Assembly (NCBI RefSeq): GCF_003315035.1
Contig: NZ_QNRE01000001.1
Location: 33,132 to 97,131 of the forward strand
Reading direction: 5' to 3'
Length of the DNA stretch: 64,000 bases
Origin: Nocardia puris
GTDB taxonomy: Bacteria > Actinomycetota > Actinomycetes > Mycobacteriales > Mycobacteriaceae
Shown here: positions 42,709 through 50,951 of the stretch, one piece after another
How positions within the stretch are numbered: the stretch's first letter is position 1
Layout of the letters: each line of letters begins with the position of its first letter
Program-made: the position numbers and the translations under genes
Notes under the pieces: model-generated
Told to the model about the DNA's origin: nothing
Database searches by the model: none
The model's input: only the letters and a program-made list of their open reading frames with translations

Positions 42709-44700
42709 CTAGGCGAGATTGGCTTCGATCAGGAGCTTCCAGATTTCGCCCTGGTCGACGACCTCGACGCCGAGCTTGGCGGCCTTGGCCAGCTTGGCAT
42801 CACCGACACCGGCACCCGTGATGAGCAGGTCGGTGTTGGCCGAGACCGAGGATGCCGCCGCGGCGCCCGCCGCTTCGCACAGGCGCTGGAAGGCGGGGCG
42901 GGCGATCTTCTCGCCCGTGCGCGGGTCGCTGATCGCGCCGGTGATCACCACCGTCTTGTCCGCCAGCGGCGCGCCCGCCGCCACGACCGGGGGCAGGTCC
43001 TCGGCGCGGACATCCAAACTGACACCCGCCGCGCGCAACCGCTCGAGTTCCGGGCGCAGGCGGGTGAGGTGTTCGGCAAGGGACGCGGCCACTTTCGGGC
43101 CGATGTCCTCCACCTCGACCAGCCGGTCCGCCCCGGCGTCGGCGACCTCTTCCAGCGAGCCGAAGCCCGCGCGGGCCAGTCGCGCGGCGGTGCCCTCGGA
43201 GGCCATCGGGATCGCCAGGCCGATCAAGGCGCGCCGCAGCCCGACCTCGCGGCTCGCGGCGATCGAGTGGATCATCCGGGCGGCCGACACCTCACCCACG
43301 CCGTCGAACTCGAGCAACTGCTCGGTGGTCAGGGAGTAGAAGTCGGCCGGGCTTTCCAGCAGGCCCGCCTCGGCCAGGCGCTCGATCCACTTCTGGCCGA
43401 TCGCGTCGATATCGGCCGCGGCGCGCGACGCCCAATGGATGAGCCTGCGCACGGTCTGCGCGGGACAGGAGACGTTGGTGCAGAACAACTCCCGGCTGTT
43501 GCCCTGCTCGGTCACCGGCTGCCCGCACGACGGGCACACCGACGGGGGCACGATCTCGCGCTCGGCGCCGGTGCGCGCCGACGCGTCGAGCACGCCCGCG
43601 ACGAACGGGATCACGTCGCCGGCGCGGCGCACCAGCACGGTGTCGCCGATGCGGATGTCGCGCGCCCGGATGACCTCCTGGTTGGCCAGGGTGGCGCGCG
43701 TGATCGTGGTGCCGCCGACGAACACCGGCTCCAGCCAGGCGACCGGGACGATCTTGCCCGTCTTGCCGACGTCCCAGACCACGTCGTCGAGCAGTGTGGT
43801 CTTCTCCTCGGCCGCGAACTTGAACGCCAGCGCGCCGCGGGGACTCGCCGATCGGGTGCCTGCCGCGGCGTAGGCGTCGCGGTCGGCCAGGCGCAGCACC
43901 GCGCCGTCGATGTCGTAGTCCAGATCGTTGCGGCCCTGCTCGATCGTGGTGATCGCCGCCTGCGCCGCCGCGGCATCGGCGCAGTGCCGCATCCGCGCGC
44001 CCTCGATCCCCAGCGCGCGCAACCCCTCCGCCAGATCGACCGCGGTCTCGCCGCCGGAGGTGTCCAGGTCGAAGCCGAAGAAGCGCAGGCGACGCTCGGC
44101 GACGGTGGCCGGGTCCTTCGCGCGCAGCGTGCCCGCCGCGGCGTTGCGCGGGTTGATCAACGGCCGGTCCGGATGCGCGGTGTTGTAGGCGGTGAAGGTG
44201 GAGCGGAGCATGACCACCTCGCCGCGCACCTCCACCCGGCCCCCGACCTCGATCCGGTCCGGAACGCCGTCGACCAGCGCGCGCACCAGCATCGTGACGT
44301 CGTCGCCGGTGGTTCCGTCGCCGCGCGTCACCGCCCGCGCCAGCCGCCCGTCCTCGAACACCACCGCCAGCGACAACCCGTCGAGCTTGGGCATCACCAC
44401 GACCGGCTGGCCGGGGAAACGGTGGAAGAACGCCTCCACCTGCGCCGGCGTGGTCGCCTTCTCCAGCGACAGCATGGGACGCGAGTGCCGCACCGGAGCG
44501 TGCAGCGTCGCCGGCGCCCCCACCTCGTCCAGCGGGTTCTGCTCCGGCGCGAGCTCGGGATGGGCCTCGATCAGCCCGCGCAGCTCGTCCTCGACCGCGT
44601 CGTAGTCGGCGTCCGCGACCAACGGCTCACCCTGGTAATACGCCTCCCGCAGTGCCACGACACGATCGGCCAGCTGTTGAATCCGTTCCCCGATATCCAC
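42709..44700 (-). CDS. ligA: NAD+-dependent DNA ligase
   Basis: A 663-residue NAD-dependent DNA ligase with the full domain set. Domain Ia is at about 1-65 (Y-x3-D as VADADYDAVEDEL). The adenylation domain has the nucleotidyl-Lys K105 in MPKLDGLS and RGDGTTGDDVT. An OB fold, a four-Cys zinc finger (CPSC...C-x4-C, about 387-407), helix-hairpin-helix repeats (about 410-560) and a C-terminal BRCT (about 585-663) follow. It seals nicks in replication and repair. It is slightly shorter than usual actinobacterial LigA (about 690), and the BRCT is divergent. The ATG at 44700 has a weak ribosome site. The usual gatCAB neighbours are absent, so a second ligA elsewhere in the genome is possible. Confidence 0.95.
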   Translation of the reverse strand: MDIGERIQQLADRVVALREAYYQGEPLVADADYDAVEDELRGLIEAHPELAPEQNPLDEVGAPATLHAPVRHSRPMLSLEKATTPAQVEAFFHRFPGQPVVVMPKLDGLSLAVVFEDGRLARAVTRGDGTTGDDVTMLVRALVDGVPDRIEVGGRVEVRGEVVMLRSTFTAYNTAHPDRPLINPRNAAAGTLRAKDPATVAERRLRFFGFDLDTSGGETAVDLAEGLRALGIEGARMRHCADAAAAQAAITTIEQGRNDLDYDIDGAVLRLADRDAYAAAGTRSASPRGALAFKFAAEEKTTLLDDVVWDVGKTGKIVPVAWLEPVFVGGTTITRATLANQEVIRARDIRIGDTVLVRRAGDVIPFVAGVLDASARTGAEREIVPPSVCPSCGQPVTEQGNSRELFCTNVSCPAQTVRRLIHWASRAAADIDAIGQKWIERLAEAGLLESPADFYSLTTEQLLEFDGVGEVSAARMIHSIAASREVGLRRALIGLAIPMASEGTAARLARAGFGSLEEVADAGADRLVEVEDIGPKVAASLAEHLTRLRPELERLRAAGVSLDVRAEDLPPVVAAGAPLADKTVVITGAISDPRTGEKIARPAFQRLCEAAGAAAASSVSANTDLLITGAGVGDAKLAKAAKLGVEVVDQGEIWKLLIEANLA

Positions 44701-44772
44701 AACCCGTGACGCTACCCACCCGCACCGACAGCGACGCGAAGACGCGGCTCGAGTGTCGTGGACGGACGAGAG

Positions 44773-45390
44773 CTACCGGACTTCCCGCTGCCCCATCAGG
44801 AGGCCGATCACGCTCGCCTCCTGGCCTTGATGCCGCAGCATCTCCCGTGCGGTGCGCGACACGGCACCGTCCGGGAGCACGCTCATGGCGGCACGCGCCA
44901 TCGTCATACCGCCCTGGTGGTGGAAGTACATGAGGCGCAAGAAGATCGCCTCGGCCTCCGGCCCGCGCGCCGCGGCCAACGCGTCGAGGTCGGCCCGGGT
45001 GGCCATCCCCGGCATCGGTTCCGGCGCAGGCGTGTGCCCGTGGCCCGCCGGGGCGACGTGCATCCAGGCCATGGGGTCCGGATTCACGGTGCTCTCCCCC
45101 GCCAGCCGCAGCCAGCCGAGCATCATGCCCGACTCGGCGCGCTGGACCTCGGCGATCTGCCCGGCGAGCGCGCGCACCTCCGGTGACGCGTCCTCGGACA
45201 ACCGGTCCACCATGACCAGCGCCTGGCTGTGGTGGGCGTACATGTCCTGGACGAAGGCCGTCTCCTCGGCGGTCAGTACCGGCGGAGCGGGGCTGTGGCC
45301 GTCGGTGATCAAGGGCCGCAAGGCCGCCCCCATGACCAGCAGGAGGGCGGCCGCGGCGAGCCCGGCGGCGACCAGATAGGCGCGGGTCAT
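44773..45390 (-). CDS. DUF305 family exported or membrane-anchored protein
   Basis: A 205-residue protein with an N-terminal membrane/signal segment (about 5-27) and a DUF305 ferritin-like helical domain carrying two H-H motifs: DMYAHHSQALVMVDRLSE (about 50-67) and MYFHHQGGMTMARAAM (about 153-168). The paired His and Met suggest metal (copper) binding, as proposed for DUF305 proteins. The ATG at 45390 overlaps the LVIVD gene's stop by 4 bp. It is the last gene of the cholesterol-oxidase operon. Its link to that enzyme is only contextual. Confidence 0.9.
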   Translation of the reverse strand: MTRAYLVAAGLAAAALLLVMGAALRPLITDGHSPAPPVLTAEETAFVQDMYAHHSQALVMVDRLSEDASPEVRALAGQIAEVQRAESGMMLGWLRLAGESTVNPDPMAWMHVAPAGHGHTPAPEPMPGMATRADLDALAAARGPEAEAIFLRLMYFHHQGGMTMARAAMSVLPDGAVSRTAREMLRHQGQEASVIGLLMGQREVR

Positions 45391-46964
45391 GAGCCGATGG
45401 TCGACATCTGGTCGGCGGGCGGGGTGTAGACCTCGGCCGACAGCTCCAGGGCGAGAAAACCGTTGTCCGCGCAGGTCGTCCAGATCTGGTTGCCGCGCCA
45501 CTCGGGCGGCGAGAAGCACCAGTCGGTGGACAAGTCACCGTTCATGATCATCCCGGTGCGGTCGCTGGTGGCCTGCGCCGGATCGAAGCGCCCTTGGAGC
45601 ACCGCCTGCGCCACCGTCGGCGCGGCCAGCAGCGGAGGGCCGACCAGCGACGCGAGCGCGTGCGGCGAATTGGTGAGCTCGTCACTGCGCTGCGATTGGG
45701 CGGGCGGGTTGTAGTACGCGATCTCCCGGAAATTCTCCGGATCGCTGACGTCGAAGACGCGAATCCCCGACGACGTCCAGCCGCAGGCGAGCGCGGTCGG
45801 ATCGACCGGACGGTCGGCCGCGCAATAGTGGGCGTCGTAGGCGAACAGCGACCCACCCGCCGCCGATGCCATCGCGGCATCCTGGTTGTCGAGCAGGTTG
45901 ATCTCGAGCTTGATGGACCGCACGATCCGCGGGCGATACGGATCGGCGACATCGATGAGCTTCACGCCACCCGAGCCCGCCTCGTCCACGGCGAAGACGT
46001 AGGGATGGCCGTCGTAGGTCACCGGAATCGCGTGCTGCGTCGCCCAGCCGTCCGACCACGTCATGTGCACGAGTTCCCGCACCTCGGGCGCGGGGTCACG
46101 GCGCTGCACGGCGCTGATGTCCATGATCTTCATGCCGCCGAAATTGTCGGCGAGGTACAGGGTTTCGCCGTCGGCGCTGAAACCCATTCCGTGCATGGAG
46201 AATCCGGCCAAGCCCTGCCAGACCACCCGGGGCTCGGCGGGATCGGTCAGATCGACGGCGCTGACCAGGCCGGGTGCGGTGCCCGAACTCCAGTAGGTGC
46301 GGCCGTCCGGGGAGAATCCCCCTTCGTGCGCGGTGATGGGCAGCGGCGACGAAAGATCCGTGCCCGCACCGGTATTGAGCAACCGCGGATGCGCGCAGTC
46401 CGAGATGTCGTACACCGACAGCAATCCCGCCCCGGTCAGTACGGGAGCACCCGCACCGACGAGCAGTTTGCGGCCCGCGTGCACCTTCAGGCTCTCCCAG
46501 GTTCCGGCGAGCATGGCGGGCTCGTTCAACGTCGCGGTATGGACGGGATTGCCGGGGTCGGACACGTCCAGCACCCGCACGCCCTGGTCGGGACCCACCA
46601 AGTTGCCCGGGAAGAAAGTGCCGATATAGGCGCAGTGGTCAAAGGTCACCGAGGTGATCCCGCCGCCCCGCCCCGCGTTGCCGCCGAGACGGGTGAGATT
46701 GCAGCGATACCCCTGCTCACTGCGACCGCTGTCGCGATCGGCCGCGGGCACGTCGCCCTGCAGGCCCGTCTCCGGTGCGGCGTCGCCGAGACATTCCGCG
46801 CGGTCGGCCGCGATGTCGAAGGTCGCGCTGGTGTCCTGCAGGCCGCCGGTCTCGTCGCCCGGCTGACCGGAGGCCGTCACCCCGGGCAGCACCAGCACCA
46901 TCGCCGCGAGCACCGCCGCGCCCGCGGAGCGCCGGCTCGTTCGTGATGGTTTGTCGATCGCCAT
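45387..46964 (-). CDS. Secreted LVIVD/beta-propeller-type repeat protein
   Basis: A 525-residue exported protein with a signal peptide (about 12-34, cleavage near ASG-QP) and at least five LVIVD-type repeats, visible as RVLDVSDPGNPVHTAT, SVYDISDCAHPRLLN, SAVDLTDPAEPRVVW, KLIDVADPYRPRIV and RVFDVSDPENFREIAY. Such repeats build a beta-propeller. Seven or more Cys suggest disulfides, which fits an extracellular place. The start ATG at 46964 has AGGAGAGGAACG. It lies 32 bp after the cholesterol oxidase stop and overlaps the DUF305 start by 4 bp. The function is unknown; it may act in the envelope with the oxidase. Confidence 0.9.
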   Translation of the reverse strand: MAIDKPSRTSRRSAGAAVLAAMVLVLPGVTASGQPGDETGGLQDTSATFDIAADRAECLGDAAPETGLQGDVPAADRDSGRSEQGYRCNLTRLGGNAGRGGGITSVTFDHCAYIGTFFPGNLVGPDQGVRVLDVSDPGNPVHTATLNEPAMLAGTWESLKVHAGRKLLVGAGAPVLTGAGLLSVYDISDCAHPRLLNTGAGTDLSSPLPITAHEGGFSPDGRTYWSSGTAPGLVSAVDLTDPAEPRVVWQGLAGFSMHGMGFSADGETLYLADNFGGMKIMDISAVQRRDPAPEVRELVHMTWSDGWATQHAIPVTYDGHPYVFAVDEAGSGGVKLIDVADPYRPRIVRSIKLEINLLDNQDAAMASAAGGSLFAYDAHYCAADRPVDPTALACGWTSSGIRVFDVSDPENFREIAYYNPPAQSQRSDELTNSPHALASLVGPPLLAAPTVAQAVLQGRFDPAQATSDRTGMIMNGDLSTDWCFSPPEWRGNQIWTTCADNGFLALELSAEVYTPPADQMSTIGS

Positions 46965-46996
46965 TGATCGCGTTCCTCTCCTGTTGGACGATCCGG

Positions 46997-48589
46997 TCAG
47001 ATCGCCGTACCGATATCGCGCGCCACGATGTTGTCCAGCGCGCGCTCGGCGATCGCCGCGATCGTCATCGAGGGGTTGCACGCCGCCGCCGTGCCGGGCA
47101 CCAGCGCGCCGTCGAGCACGTACAGTCCCCGCTGCCCGTGGACGCGGCCGTCCAGGTCGCACACCGGGCCCATGTTCGCGCCGCCGAGCGGGTGCCAGGT
47201 CGAGGGGAACTGCGCGTTGGTGTCCAGCAAGCTGCCGCCGGGCGCGACGATCCGGTGCGCCGCCGGACCGATGTGCCCGTTCTGGATGACGTGATCGCCT
47301 TCGTGCGGCCAGCGCAGCACTGCGTCGTCGCGAGCCGAGTCGTAGGCGAAGGCGCCGCGGGCGTCGCTGACGCCGTAGCCCACCATCATCGTGCTGCTGG
47401 GATCGACACCCAGCGGCGGAATGGACGCCTGGATCAGGGTGAACGCCGAGCGTGGATCGTCCCAGTTCTTGCTGCCGTACACCACGGGCCCGCCTTGGGC
47501 CGAGCCGAATCCGGCGGCGGGATCGGTCCAGACGTAGATGCGGTCGGCGTTGGTCCCCCACCCTCGGCCCAGCTCGCCGGGGAGGTCGGGAACGAGCCCC
47601 TTGGCTCCGGCCCGCATCAGCAACCGGGTGGTATTCACACTGCCGGCGGCCATGATCAACGCCTCGGCGGTCAGGATCTTGTGCTCGAGCGTCGCGCCGG
47701 TGGTGTCCAGGCGCCGCACGTGCACCGTCCACCGCCCGTCCGGCGCGCGCTCCACGTCGGTGACCTCGTGCAAGGCGTGCACCCGGACGCGTCCGGTCGC
47801 TTCCGCGGCGGCGATGTAGGTGACGTCGACCGAGTGCTTACCCCCGTTGTTCACCCCCATGGCCCCGTCGCCGTTGGTGTAGGAGGGCTTCATCTCCCCG
47901 CGGAGTTCGGCGAGCGCGCAATTCCAATCGATGGGCATCGGGATCTTCGCGAGGGGCATCCCGGCCGCGCGCACGCGCTCGGCGAAATACCGTGCCGCCC
48001 GGTAGTTCTCGGTCGCGACGAGTTCGTCCGGCGCCACCGCCAGCCGCAGCATCCGCGCGACCCTCGGATAGTGCACCCGGTCCATCAGACCCCAGTCCAA
48101 CTCGGCCGGAAGATGCTCGGCGAACACGGCTTCCGAGGGCTGCAGGGACATCCCCTGATAGACCAGGGAGCCGCCGCCGACACCGGCGGGGCACAGCGCC
48201 GTCATATTCTCCCCGGCCACGGCCTCGATCAGCCCGGTGTACGGCTCGAACAGCAGCGGCCTGCCGAAGAGATCGGGATTCGACCGGCACCACAGCAGGC
48301 GCTTGTCGGGTGCGGAGGCGCGGGGAAAGGTGTCCCGGTTCGGCCCGGTCGGCCACCGCATCCCGCGTTCGAGCACGGTGACCTGCACGCCGGCCTGCGC
48401 CAACCGCAAGGCGCTGACGCCGCCGCCGAACCCGGAGCCGATCACCACGACACGATGGACCTCGCGGGTCAGCGGGACGGTGCGGACACGCGCGCCGACC
48501 GGCGTGGCCGAGGCCCCCTTCGCTCCGGCCATCGCGACACCTACGGCCGCGGCACCGGTCAGCAGTGACCGGCGAGAAAGCACTGTCAT
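46997..48589 (-). CDS. choE: Cholesterol oxidase, GMC family, Tat-exported
   Basis: A 530-residue FAD-dependent GMC oxidoreductase. A twin-arginine signal (LSRRSLLTGAAAVGVAMAGA) occupies residues 4-23. The FAD motif VVVIGSGFGGGVSALRLA lies near 47-64. The active-site His is H466 in WHPLGGANMG, followed by GRVHGQRGLYVLDGALVPG, the usual C-terminal FAD loop. This matches class I cholesterol oxidases of Rhodococcus and Brevibacterium, which make cholest-4-en-3-one and H2O2 outside the cell. The ATG at 48589 has GAAGGTGTGG. It heads the operon with the LVIVD and DUF305 genes. A perfect 9-3-9 palindrome lies 60-80 bp upstream. Confidence 0.93.
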   Translation of the reverse strand: MTVLSRRSLLTGAAAVGVAMAGAKGASATPVGARVRTVPLTREVHRVVVIGSGFGGGVSALRLAQAGVQVTVLERGMRWPTGPNRDTFPRASAPDKRLLWCRSNPDLFGRPLLFEPYTGLIEAVAGENMTALCPAGVGGGSLVYQGMSLQPSEAVFAEHLPAELDWGLMDRVHYPRVARMLRLAVAPDELVATENYRAARYFAERVRAAGMPLAKIPMPIDWNCALAELRGEMKPSYTNGDGAMGVNNGGKHSVDVTYIAAAEATGRVRVHALHEVTDVERAPDGRWTVHVRRLDTTGATLEHKILTAEALIMAAGSVNTTRLLMRAGAKGLVPDLPGELGRGWGTNADRIYVWTDPAAGFGSAQGGPVVYGSKNWDDPRSAFTLIQASIPPLGVDPSSTMMVGYGVSDARGAFAYDSARDDAVLRWPHEGDHVIQNGHIGPAAHRIVAPGGSLLDTNAQFPSTWHPLGGANMGPVCDLDGRVHGQRGLYVLDGALVPGTAAACNPSMTIAAIAERALDNIVARDIGTAI

Positions 48590-48648
48590 TCCACACCTTC
48601 GAGACTTCGGAGACGGACCGCGACGCACCGCGTCGATGAGTCGGCAGG

Positions 48649-48669
48649 CACAGTAACATGGTTACTGTG
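48649..48669. promoter_or_regulatory. Perfect palindromic operator upstream of the cholesterol oxidase gene
   Basis: CACAGTAAC and GTTACTGTG are perfect inverted copies around the centre ATG. The length and symmetry are typical of TetR operators. It lies 60-80 bp upstream of the cholesterol oxidase ATG, within the 242 bp shared with the divergent secreted-protein gene. A second, smaller repeat CCAGT-AAA-ACTGG lies at 48794-48806. The TetR gene at 49411 is a candidate regulator. Confidence 0.65.
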
Positions 48670-48831
48670 GTTTGCGACACCCTTCGACCGAGAGCGACCA
48701 GGTCCGGAACATCCACCGAAGGCTGGACGGATCTCGTTCCATGAAGTTTCGATGAGTTCTATCACCAAGTCGCTGAAGAATACTTGGCTATTACCAGTAA
48801 AACTGGCATATACGACTCTATTATGTTGGTC

Positions 48832-49161
48832 ATGATTCTTCATTCCAGGAGCGCAGTGGCGCGCACCTTCCTCCAGGTGGGCGCCGCCTCGATCGCCGCG
48901 ACCGCCCTCATCGCCACCGCGGGCGGCGCCGCTGCCGAACCGCAGCCCGCGACCCCGGTGGCGACCGGAACCGGCTCGTCGGCGCTCGACGCCGGATCGG
49001 CCGCCGCGCAGTCCGCGGGATGGTTCGCCCAGCGCGGCGACGTCCTGGGCCTCCTCATCCTCCTGGGCGTGACGCCGTTCCAGATGCTGACCGGCGGGGT
49101 CTGCGACCTCGCCACCCTGTCGGCACTGCCGTCCCCGTGCCCCGCGCCGAAGGCCTACTGA
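48832..49161 (+). CDS. Small secreted protein, unknown function
   Basis: A 109-residue protein with a signal peptide (hydrophobic 10-32, cleavage near GGAAA-EP) and a short mature part of about 75 residues that has a second hydrophobic stretch (VLGLLILLGVTPFQMLTGGV) and two Cys. No family is recognised. The ATG at 48832 lies 7 bp after a -10-like TATTAT (48819-48824) and has no ribosome site, so the message may be leaderless. A longer frame from 48784 would hide the signal peptide. It is divergent from the cholesterol oxidase operon. Confidence 0.7.
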   Translation: MILHSRSAVARTFLQVGAASIAATALIATAGGAAAEPQPATPVATGTGSSALDAGSAAAQSAGWFAQRGDVLGLLILLGVTPFQMLTGGVCDLATLSALPSPCPAPKAY

Positions 49162-49410
49162 CAGGGCACGCGAACCGCGAAGTCCGGCAACCACTTCGGC
49201 GTCCGAACATCCGCCCATCGGTGATCACCCCTCCTCGCCGCATCCAGTGCGACGCCCGTGCGACCGACACGCGCGCCCAGCACACGTCCGGCACTCGGGC
49301 TATGCGTCCTGTCTCTCAGTACCATCGGATTCGTTGCGCGATGCCGTGTCATCGGGCAGGGCGGGAGCGACGGTGGCGGCGAGTCGGGATGACTCGCCGG
49401 AGGAGGAGAT

Positions 49411-50100
49411 GTGGACTCAGCACCCCCGGGCGGGATGCGCGGCGCGACGGAGTCGTTGATCTCCCGGGCGTTCACGGCCGGGCCCGTTGCGGCCGACGAG
49501 TCCGACGAGATCCGCAACCGGCTGCTCGACGCCGCGTACGAGCAGTTCAGCCGGTTCGGTATCCAGCGTTCCACGATGGAGGACGTCGCCCGCCGCGCGA
49601 ACGTCTCGCGGATCACCGTGTACCGCAGATTCACCGGCAAGGACGAACTCGTGGAGCAGGTGGTGCTCCGGCAGTTCCGCAGGTACTTCCAGCAGTTCTC
49701 GGCCGAAGTCCGGCAGGCGAACTCGCTCGACGAGCGCATCGCCGCCGGCTTCGTGTCCTCGTTGCGCGCGATCCGCGGCGATCCGATCATCGCCGGACTC
49801 GTCGCCGCCGACCCCGATCAGTTCGCGAGTTCGATGTTCGGCGACGAGGGCCGGACCCTGGCCGCGGTGCGCGGATTCGTCGCGAACCGGCTGCGCGACG
49901 AGCAGCGCGCGGGCTTCGTCGCGTCCACCCTCGACACGGAGCGGGTCGCCGAGATCATGGTCCGGATCTGCGCCTCCTTCCTGACCATTCCCAGCCAGGT
50001 GGTGAACCTCGACGACGAGGACGAACTGGCCGAGTTCGCCAGGCTCTACCTGGTGCCCATGGTGCGGCCGCGCGACCTGTCCGGAGCCGCCGGCTCGTAG
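49411..50100 (+). CDS. TetR-family regulator, paralogue of the LcpR-like regulator
   Basis: A 229-residue TetR protein. The HTH (about 33-80) has QRSTMEDVARRANVSRITVY as its core. Except at the N-terminus it follows the convergent TetR at 50121-50792 closely: LLDAAYEQF-RFGIQRSTM, VEQVVLRQFR-YF, GFVSSLRAIRG and SFLTIPS-V-LDD. The two arose by duplication. The start is a GTG at 49411 behind GGAGGAGGAGAT. It may control the nearby cholesterol oxidase operon, whose promoter carries a palindrome. A 249-bp gap before it holds no other gene. Confidence 0.88.
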   Translation: MDSAPPGGMRGATESLISRAFTAGPVAADESDEIRNRLLDAAYEQFSRFGIQRSTMEDVARRANVSRITVYRRFTGKDELVEQVVLRQFRRYFQQFSAEVRQANSLDERIAAGFVSSLRAIRGDPIIAGLVAADPDQFASSMFGDEGRTLAAVRGFVANRLRDEQRAGFVASTLDTERVAEIMVRICASFLTIPSQVVNLDDEDELAEFARLYLVPMVRPRDLSGAAGS

Positions 50101-50120
50101 GCCTCGCGCGACCGGCCCGA

Positions 50121-50792
50121 TCACCGTTTCTTCGGCGGCGGCGTGAGCATCGGCACGAGGAATTGCTCTGCGACGGCGGCCAATTGGTCGTCATCGTCGA
50201 GGTCGATCACGTGGCTCGGAATCGTCAGGAACGAGGTGCACAGCCGCACGAAAAGCTCCGCGACCAACTCGACGTTCACCTCACCGGAGATGGTGCCCGC
50301 GCGCACCTCGGCGCGCAGCTGACCCGCGACGAACTGGTGCACGGTGGCCACGGTTCGCCCTCCGTCACCGATCAGCGAGGTGGCGAGATAGCCGGGTTCC
50401 GCCGAGATCAACCCGTCGATGAGCGGGTTCCCCCGAATGGCGCGCAGGGAACTGACGAACCCCAGCACCACGCGATCGGCGGCCGAGGTGGCCCGCTGGA
50501 TGTCCACGAGGAACCGGTCGAAGTACTGGCGGAACTGCCGCAGCACCACCTGTTCGACCAGGGCGTCCTTGGTCGCGAACCGGCGGTAGACCGTGATGCG
50601 CGAGACTCCCGCGCGGCGCGCCACATCGTCCATCGTCGACCGTTGGATGCCGAACCGGCAGAACTGCTCGTAGGCGGCATCGAGCAGGCGCGAGCGCAAC
50701 TCGTCCAGCTCGTCGACCCGCTCGACCGCCTCGAGGTACGCGCGCTCGATGAGCGAGTCGCGGTCGGCGCCGCGCGCGGGCTGTGGTTCCAC
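50121..50792 (-). CDS. TetR-family regulator, probable LcpR-like repressor
   Basis: A 223-residue TetR protein. The HTH (about 27-75) has QRSTMDDVARRAGVSRITVY and the C-terminal domain ends in LTPPPKKR. It lies divergent from lcp, and a 17-bp palindrome lies between them, so it is the natural repressor of lcp; TetR-type LcpR regulators are known beside lcp in Gordonia and Streptomyces. The start chosen is the GTG at 50792, because a strong AGGAGG precedes it and because its N-terminus then matches the paralogue; an in-frame GTG at 50867 would add 25 residues. It ends 20 bp from the paralogous TetR gene on the other strand. Confidence 0.88.
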   Translation of the reverse strand: MEPQPARGADRDSLIERAYLEAVERVDELDELRSRLLDAAYEQFCRFGIQRSTMDDVARRAGVSRITVYRRFATKDALVEQVVLRQFRQYFDRFLVDIQRATSAADRVVLGFVSSLRAIRGNPLIDGLISAEPGYLATSLIGDGGRTVATVHQFVAGQLRAEVRAGTISGEVNVELVAELFVRLCTSFLTIPSHVIDLDDDDQLAAVAEQFLVPMLTPPPKKR

Positions 50793-50892
50793 GTCGTCCT
50801 CCTGTGCTCCGGCCTCACCCTGCGCCCGAGGCCCGAATGCCCGCGCCACTCTTGTGATGCCTGACACAATATGCTCTCATGAATGATACGCA

Positions 50893-50909
50893 GATACAAA
50901 ATTTGTATC
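50893..50909. promoter_or_regulatory. Palindromic operator between tetR and lcp
   Basis: GATACAAA-A-TTTGTATC is a perfect 8-1-8 palindrome. It lies 43-59 bp before the lcp ATG and about 100 bp before the TetR start, overlapping the AT-rich core promoter region (ATACAAAATTT). It is the best candidate for the LcpR-type operator. Confidence 0.75.
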
Positions 50910-50951
50910 CCTGCATCAAGCACGGCGTGGATCTCGACGAGGAGTGACGGC

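Noticed and set aside
40084..44709. A 1541-codon plus-strand open frame
   Set aside because: It runs antisense across two hydrolases, an AraC gene and ligA, all of which have clear motifs. No protein has this composition.
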